In this document: in pieces, positions 57,871 to 64,000 of the stretch
How the letters are laid out: each line of letters begins with the position of its first letter
Position numbering within the stretch: position 1 is the stretch's first letter
From: Gloeopeniophorella convolvens
Taxonomy: Eukaryota > Basidiomycota > Agaricomycetes > Russulales
DNA length: 64,000 nucleotides
Assembly (NCBI GenBank): GCA_022496205.1
Contig: WTXD01000052.1
Span: forward strand, 1-64,000
Direction of reading: 5' to 3'
The notes under the pieces: model-generated
The model's database searches: none
What the model was told of the DNA's origin: nothing
The model's input: only the letters and a program-made list of their open reading frames with translations
Program-made: the position numbers and the translations under genes

Positions 57871-60800
57871 ATGGCGCCAAAGAATAAAGGGAAAAAGGGA
57901 AAGAATGTCGACGACGATGCGTACTGGTACGTCTAGTCATCGTCTTTCCTCTCAACACGCCAACAAAGATGCTTGGCCAGGGAGAATCTAGGCACGTCTG
58001 TCGCGGGGAATAATCTGACCGCGACCAACGGCGATTCCGATGGCGAGGATTATCAAAAGGGAGGCAAGAACGGGGCACGCTCTTCCTTTGCAGCCTTGGG
58101 TGTCAATGATGGCCCCGAACAAGTCGATGATGATGAAGATTTCGGCGGACTCATGGTGCATTCTTTCTTAGGCCTCGCACATTCGGCTTGGATCTGATAT
58201 ATCTCGGGTAACTAGTCTACGCTGAAAGCGACGCAAAAAACCAAGAAGGACAAGAAGAGCAAGAAGAAAGAGGGTGCGGATGCCCCGGGGACATCTGTGT
58301 CTTTTGTCGAGGGCCCTCCCCCGGGCGAAGGTTCAGACACGGAAGCTGCTGGAGCAAAGGGCGATATTTCCTCCCCCAAGGCGGGTGTAGAGATGACGCC
58401 TGATGATCTCGCCGACGAGGAATGGGGGCCTTTGAAAGAGAAGGGAAAGAAGGGAAAGAAAGGCAAAGGGAATAAAAGCAAAGCTGACGACGACGACGCA
58501 ACTACGGGTGCGTATCGCATTTCATCGCTACTTTTTGTCTCTGAGGTTACCCCAGCGCCGGAGCCGCCTCAGCTGGAGCCCACTGCTGCAGACCCCACAC
58601 CTCCCACGCAAGAAAGCAACGATGCCGAGGATCCCGAGGAGGGAGAAGGGCTCAAGCTTTTGTCGAAGAAAGAGAAGGAAAAACTGAAGAAAGAAAAGGA
58701 GAAGGCAAGCATTATTGCCGTGCGCTCATTCTGCATTCTATGCTCATAGGTCTTCCGTTGTTAGGCGAAGAAAAGGGCTCAAGCGGCAGCTAAGAAGTCT
58801 CAAGCCACTGAGACAGATGGGACTACGGTGCCGGAAGTCCCACAAACCGCACCTGACCCTCACCCCTCTGCCGCTGTGGACAGAGACGAGGACGAAGCTG
58901 ACGACGGAGAAGCTGCAGGTGGCGAAGGTGGGGACGCGAAGAAGAAGAAAAAGAAGAAGAAAGCAAAGAAGGAGGAGGAGCCCACCCCCGCTCCAGCGAA
59001 GAAGAAAGGTGCCACAGGTATCAGCGCCCTGAAGGCGATGATGGAAGAGAAGAAGCGCATCGAGGAAGAGGCTCAGCGAATAGAAGAAGAGGAGCGCAAG
59101 CGCATAGAGGAGGAGGAACGCAAAGCTGAAGAAGAAGCACGTCGCAAGGAGGAAGAAAAGCAGCGCAAGAAAGAGAAGGAGAGAGTGCGTCATGCTTACT
59201 CACGCTTAATCCTCTCTCATTGTGCCCCCAGGCGAAGCGCGAGCTGGCAAAGAAAGAGGGCCGCCTTCTGACCAAGAAGCAGAAGGAGGACCAGCGCGCC
59301 GCCGAAATTCGTAAGCAGGCCCTACTCGCCTCAGGCGTGCAGATCGAGGGGCTCCAACAACCTGGAGCACCCTCGAAGCGACCTGTGTACAGGAATCGCA
59401 AGAAAGGCCCTACTAACCGTGATTCTCCTGCACCCGACTCTGCGCCCCAAACACCTCAGCCACCACCTCCGAAGGAACTCACTCCAGAGCCTATCCCAGA
59501 GCCGGAGCCCGCCCCTACCGGAACAGCTCCGGATGATGTCCCAGATGACTGGGAGGCTTCTGGCGACGAGGAAAAGACAGCACCTCCGACTGCAGACGTT
59601 AAGGGGTCGTGGGACGACTCCAGCGACGAAGAGCAAGAGAAGCAGCCGGCAACGCCTCCGGCTCCTGCACCGAGATCCACTCCCGCGCCTCCGGCCGTAA
59701 AAAAGACCGCTCCTTCCGAAGGTGCGTTTGTTACTATTGGCTAAGTACTCCCTCTCACCTGCGCTTAGCCAATGATGCCCCTGCGAAGCCTGAAGCAGGG
59801 AAGTCGACTCAAAAGCAAACCCCGAAGGTAGCTCTCGGCGCAATTCCCGCCGCCGCGTCCACCAACGGGAAGCCCACTGCGCCCGCAGCTGCAGCCAAGG
59901 CCACGCCTGCTCTCGAGTCGAGCTCCGAGGAATCAGACTCAGACGATTCCGAGGAGGATTCGTCGGAAGACAGCGACTCGGGTTCTGATTCTTCTGACGA
60001 TGCTCGCACCACCGCGCAGCGGATGGCCGCACAGCGCAAGGCAGAGGCCGCGGCACGGCGGCAGAAGGCTCACGAAGACGCTATTGCGGCGGGAAGCAAG
60101 GAGGACCTTCGCAGCCCTATTTGCTGTATTTTGGGGCATGTCGATACCGGTAAGACCAAACTGCTGGACAAGGTGTGTACTACCCACAAGGCCACGATTC
60201 ACCGTAGCGTTGATGCGACGGATGTTGTTCGGTAGATCCGGCAAACAAACGTACAAGAGGGTGAAGCTGGTGGTATCACTCAACAAATCGGTGCCACGTA
60301 CTTCCCCGTGGACGCGATCAAGACGAAGACCGCAGTATTGAACCGGGTAAGACCTATGGTTCTTCCACATAACAGTTTTGTTGACGAGTGACAGGATGAC
60401 AAGCAAGAATACAAGATCCCTGGCCTGCTCGTCATTGATACTCCGGGACATGAGTCTTTCACCAATTTGCGTTCCCGCGGCAGTTCGCTGTGCAACATTG
60501 CCATCCTCGTTGTAGATATTATGGTGCGTGTGCATCCGCAAGTCCGAACCCACTCTGAGCATTGCGTAGCACGGCCTGGAACCGCAAACACTCGAGTCTC
60601 TACGCCTGCTTCGCGACAAGAAGACCCCGTTCATCGTCGCCCTGAACAAGGTACTCCCCTCGCCGACTAAAGTCTTTGTGCCTTCTGATCGGGATCTAGA
60701 TCGATCGTATCTATGGATGGCAGGCAACACCAGATGGTGCCTTCCAAGAGTCCTTGGCCAAGCAGAACCGCACTGTACAGCGTGAGTTTGAAGATCGGCT

Positions 60801-62429
60801 GCAGAAGACAATCTTGGCCTTCGCAGAACAAGGTCTGAACTCTGTGCTCTACTACGAGAACAAGAACTTCGCTAGAAACGTCTCGCTGGTGCCAACGTCT
60901 GCCATTACTGGCGAGGGCGTTCCGGACATGATCATGCTGCTTGTGAACCTGACTCAGCAACGTATGAGCGACCGCCTCATGTACCTGTCGGAACTTGAGT
61001 GCACAGTGCTCGAAGTCAAAGTTATCGAAGGCCTTGGCACTACCATCGATGTGGTCCTGTCCAACGGCATCTTACGGGAAGGCGACAAGATCGTGGTTTG
61101 CGGACTCAACGGCCCGATTGTGACCCAAGTGCGGGCTCTGTTAACTCCACAACCCCTTCGCGAACTTCGCATTAAAGTACGTACATGCCCTCCGATACTC
61201 ACCTACGGTCCTTATGTCCGCGGTAGTCGTCGTACGTACACCACAAGGAAGTCAAGGCAGCGCTCGGTGTCAAAATTGTCGCGCCGGAGCTCGAGAAAGC
61301 TATTGCGGGTTCCCGCTTGCTCGTTGTTGGCCCAGATGACGATGAAGACGACCTTCGCGACGAGGTCATGTCCGACCTGACGTCTCTGCTAAACTCAATC
61401 GACAAGTCAGGCCGCGGGGTTTGCGTGCAGGCGAGCACGCTCGGCTCTCTGGAGGCGCTGCTAGATTTCCTCAAGGTCAGCAAGATTCCCGTCTCAGGTA
61501 TCAACATCGGACCGGTGCACAAGAAGGATGTCATGCGCTCTGCCACCATGTTGGAAAAGGCCCGAGAGCTCGCTTGTATTCTGTGCTTCGACGTGACTGT
61601 CGACAAGGACGCAGAACGTCTAGCGGAGGAGATGGGAATCCGGTTGTTCAAAGGTACGTTAAGGATCCGGCCATGCCCTCGCGCCGTGTGAGCCGGACTC
61701 ACACCATCACAGCGGACATAATTTACCATCTGTTCGACGCTTTCACGGCGTACAACGCCGAAATCGTTGAGGCGAAGCGTCGCGACGCAGCTCCCATGGC
61801 TGTCTGGCCCTGCCGGCTCAAGACCATTGCTTGCTTCTGTAAGCGAGACCCCATTATTCTCGGTGTCGACATCCTCGATGGCACCCTACGTGTGGGCACA
61901 CCGCTGTGCGTGGTGAAGAACGACCCTACTACCGGTGCAAAGGAAATTATCGAGCTTGGCAAAATGTGCGTCTTCTCTTGCTTCACTTTCGAAGTAGGCG
62001 TCTGACTTATCCCACAGCACATCCCTGGAGATTAACCACAAGTCTATGGAAGTATGTCGCACCGTTGACTTTCGGTACATGCCCAACCTAATGGATCTTT
62101 GTAGCTGGTGAAGAAATCCCAAGCCGGTGGTGGCGTTGCTGTCAAGATAGAGCACGCCGTCTATCAGTCAGCTAAGATGTTCGGACGGCATTTCGACGAG
62201 AAAGACGAGGTGTACAGTCGGATATCACGGCAGAGCATTGACGTGCTCAAGGTTTGTCTCTCGTCCTCGTGAACAACCGCTCGCTGCTCACACAATCTGC
62301 AGACTTCCTTCAAAGCAGATGTTTCGAACGAGGAGTGGCTATTGATCAAAGCTCTGAAACCAGTGAGTGCGATTCCCTCTCCCAACGAACTTTATTGACG
62401 ATCAATCGCAGCGTCTCGACGTTTCCTAG
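57871..62429 (+). CDS. Translation initiation factor eIF5B
   Basis: GTPase that joins the 60S subunit to the 48S complex. 57871 is the start ([18 protein letters not shown]). The first ~600 residues are Lys/Glu-rich and low complexity, with runs such as [14 protein letters not shown] and RIEEEERK, as in other eIF5Bs. The G domain has [36 protein letters not shown] and ALNKIDRIYGW. Domains II-IV follow ([40 protein letters not shown]) and it ends [19 protein letters not shown] then RLDVS. About 1,250 residues and many short introns; the one at 58705-58764 appears to be GC-AG (GCAAGC). Confidence 0.95.
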
Positions 62430-62891
62430 GCAATTTGTTTGGGCTGGCATTTAGCATCCGCAATCATGCGTTGGCATTGCATACCATTACTCATCACATC
62501 CCATCTGTCGCGGACGTTGTATCATTGGTGTTGTACTGCTGGGCCTTCGATTTGGCACGAACGGCGAATCCGTGTACGATTTAGCGAATGTATGCGTGGA
62601 ACATGTAGCCAACATGTAGCTGTCACAAAGGTCGAGTCGTGGAATGGCAAACCATATTCATCAACGGGGTCTGTGTGGTTAAGCCTTTAGGCTTTAGTGC
62701 CCATCCGCATTCACCTTCCGCAAGGATCTACCTCCAACAGTTTGTTGTTGGCCCTAGTTCCAACTTCGGAGTCAGGCAGGATAAAGTGCTTGATTCGGGG
62801 AGCTTCGGTTGCCGGGAGCGCGCATTTCACAAACGCGCACCGGGGAGCGCCAAATAGAACCAAATAGACTCCTCGACCACCTCCACCACCC
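62430..62891. other. Spacer with NDUFA12 promoter
   Basis: No gene supported between eIF5B and NDUFA12. The 3' part before 62892 should hold the promoter. Confidence 0.5.
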
Positions 62892-63529
62892 ATGCCGTCG
62901 CTCGCGCGCTACATCCGCGGCATTCGCACTGTCGGAATCAAGGAATGGTGGCACCAGATGCAGTATATTGGTGACGTGAAGGCAGGCACCTTTGTGGGCT
63001 CCGACCAGTGCGTTCCGAATCGCTACACGAGCCCTTGTGCGTTGACATGACGCTTGCAGGTTCGGGAACCGTTACTTCGAGAATCTTAACGCAGAACAGG
63101 AGGTTCCTGGTGCGATTGGTCTCTTTCGTTTACTATAACTGTCTTCTGATGGTGTTCAGGCCGTCACCGCTGGGTTGACTTCGCTCAGGTTCGATCCAAC
63201 TCCCATCCCGAATGCCCGAATCTGTGCTTATATTTCTCCCATTGTAGCACGACCTCAACGCCACGCAGGTTCCAGCTGAGTGGCACTCTTGGCTTTCCCA
63301 CATCCGCAAGTTGCCGCCGCAGGAGGACGCTATCGTGCAGATCCTCACGCCTCCATGGAAGGGGGTAAGTGCCCTTCACAGGTTCCCTTTTGTTACTCAC
63401 AGACTTGCGTAGCCCTGGGTTGAGAATCTGACTGGTACTCGTGGCGCATACCGCTGCTACAGCACCTCGAAACCCAAAGTCGAGGCATGGCAGCCCAAGG
63501 TTGCCGCGCGCGGTGCACCAGCCTCGTAG
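62892..63529 (+). CDS. NDUFA12 (B17.2), complex I accessory subunit
   Basis: Accessory subunit of mitochondrial NADH:ubiquinone oxidoreductase. Five exons: from PSLARYIRGIRTVGIKEWW to GTFVGSDQ; FGNRYFENLNAEQEVPG; RHRWVDFAQ; HDLNATQVPAEWHSWLSHIR; and PWVENLTGTRGAYRCYSTSK. The VGxDxFGNRYFE and WH.WL blocks are diagnostic. About 142 residues, typical. It converges on the next gene, with 52 bp between stop codons. Confidence 0.94.
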
Positions 63530-63581
63530 ATTTGTACCATAGAACATTCAATCAGGACTGTCTAGCGTCTAATGCACATTA

Positions 63582-64000
63582 TCAACCTCTCCTTCTAACA
63601 AGCACGTCATCCACAATCATCTCCGCCAGCGCAAGGCTCGACGTGAGCCCAGGGCTCTCAATGCCTAGCAGGCTGATCATCGGCGCTCCGGCGCTCGCAC
63701 CGTCTGCGTAGTCCGTCCGCACCACAAAGTCCTGGAACGGCGCACCAGGGGGCGCCAACTTCGGGCGGATACCAGCGTAGTCCGGCCGGAAGCTCTCCAG
63801 CCGCACGCCGGGCAAGTACCGCAAGACCGCGGCGTGCATCGAACGCGCGCGCTCCTCGTCCGGCGCGAGTTGCGCCGCCCATACGTCCTCGTCGCGTGTT
63901 GTGCCCGGCGGGACCGTGAGCCAGTCGATGTCCGGTCCAAAGCGCACGTTGCCTCCCATGTCGAGCGTCAAATGCGTGCCGAGGGAGTTGAAGGACGCGC
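63582..64000 (-). CDS. L-2-hydroxyglutarate dehydrogenase-like FAD enzyme (C-terminal part)
   Basis: Only the last 139 codons are inside the window; the rest lies past 64000. Family-like blocks are FNSLGTHLTLDMGGNVRFGP, LESFRPDYAGIRPKL and ISLLGIESPGLTSSLALAEM. This fits mitochondrial FAD-dependent L-2-hydroxyglutarate dehydrogenase, which clears L-2-hydroxyglutarate to 2-oxoglutarate. The stop is TGA at 63582-63584. A related DAO-type oxidase is a less likely alternative. Confidence 0.82.
   Translation of the reverse strand, partial: ASFNSLGTHLTLDMGGNVRFGPDIDWLTVPPGTTRDEDVWAAQLAPDEERARSMHAAVLRYLPGVRLESFRPDYAGIRPKLAPPGAPFQDFVVRTDYADGASAGAPMISLLGIESPGLTSSLALAEMIVDDVLVRRRG

Overview
This window looks like a gene-dense chromosome arm of a filamentous basidiomycete, most likely an Agaricomycete (polypore-like). 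The signs are many short introns (mostly about 45-70 nt), exons split inside conserved motifs, little spacing between genes, and a house-keeping gene set typical of these fungi. There is no CRISPR array, operon or other prokaryotic feature. I cannot name the species.

Layout. 1-3126 is accessory: on the minus strand there is a chain of proline-rich, coding-like open segments that I do not recognise, and this whole stretch contains not a single ATG on the minus strand. It ends at a TATA-like box set inside a perfect inverted repeat (3129-3159), next to 1 kb of palindrome-rich, possibly retroelement-derived DNA. From 4412 on come conserved genes: prolyl oligopeptidase (+), tRNA adenosine deaminase TAD2 (-), mitochondrial IF-3 (+), a PPR-like mitochondrial protein (-), cap-binding CBP80 (+), CDC14 phosphatase (+), uroporphyrinogen decarboxylase (-), an acetamidase-type amidase (-), TTI2 of the TTT complex (-), the RAD16 repair ATPase (-), a WW-domain G/P-rich protein (-), an HMG-box protein (-), a 48-residue ORF (-), a PNUTS-like PP1 regulator (+), a LIM-binding (LDB/adn1-type) regulator (-), IMP3 of the U3 snoRNP (+), a kinesin-3 (Unc104-type) motor (+), a delta-9 fatty acid desaturase (-), a cyclopropane-fatty-acid-synthase-like methyltransferase (+), ARL2 (-), eIF5B (+), NDUFA12 of complex I (+), and the C-terminal part of an L-2-hydroxyglutarate dehydrogenase-like enzyme (-, cut by the right edge).

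How they fit together. Translation and RNA handling dominate (TAD2, IF-3, PPR protein, CBP80, PNUTS, IMP3, eIF5B). Three convergent pairs end within about 100 bp of each other. The desaturase and the cyclopropane-synthase-like enzyme are divergent neighbours that could act on the same acyl chains. Many conserved motifs are split by microexons of 7-21 nt, and I find seven introns that appear to use GC-AG rather than GT-AG borders. Both facts make automatic gene models here likely to be wrong; several genes that look frameshifted are in fact intact once spliced. All splicing was worked out by eye from reading frame, splice-site consensus and remembered family sequence; none of it has been tested against transcripts.
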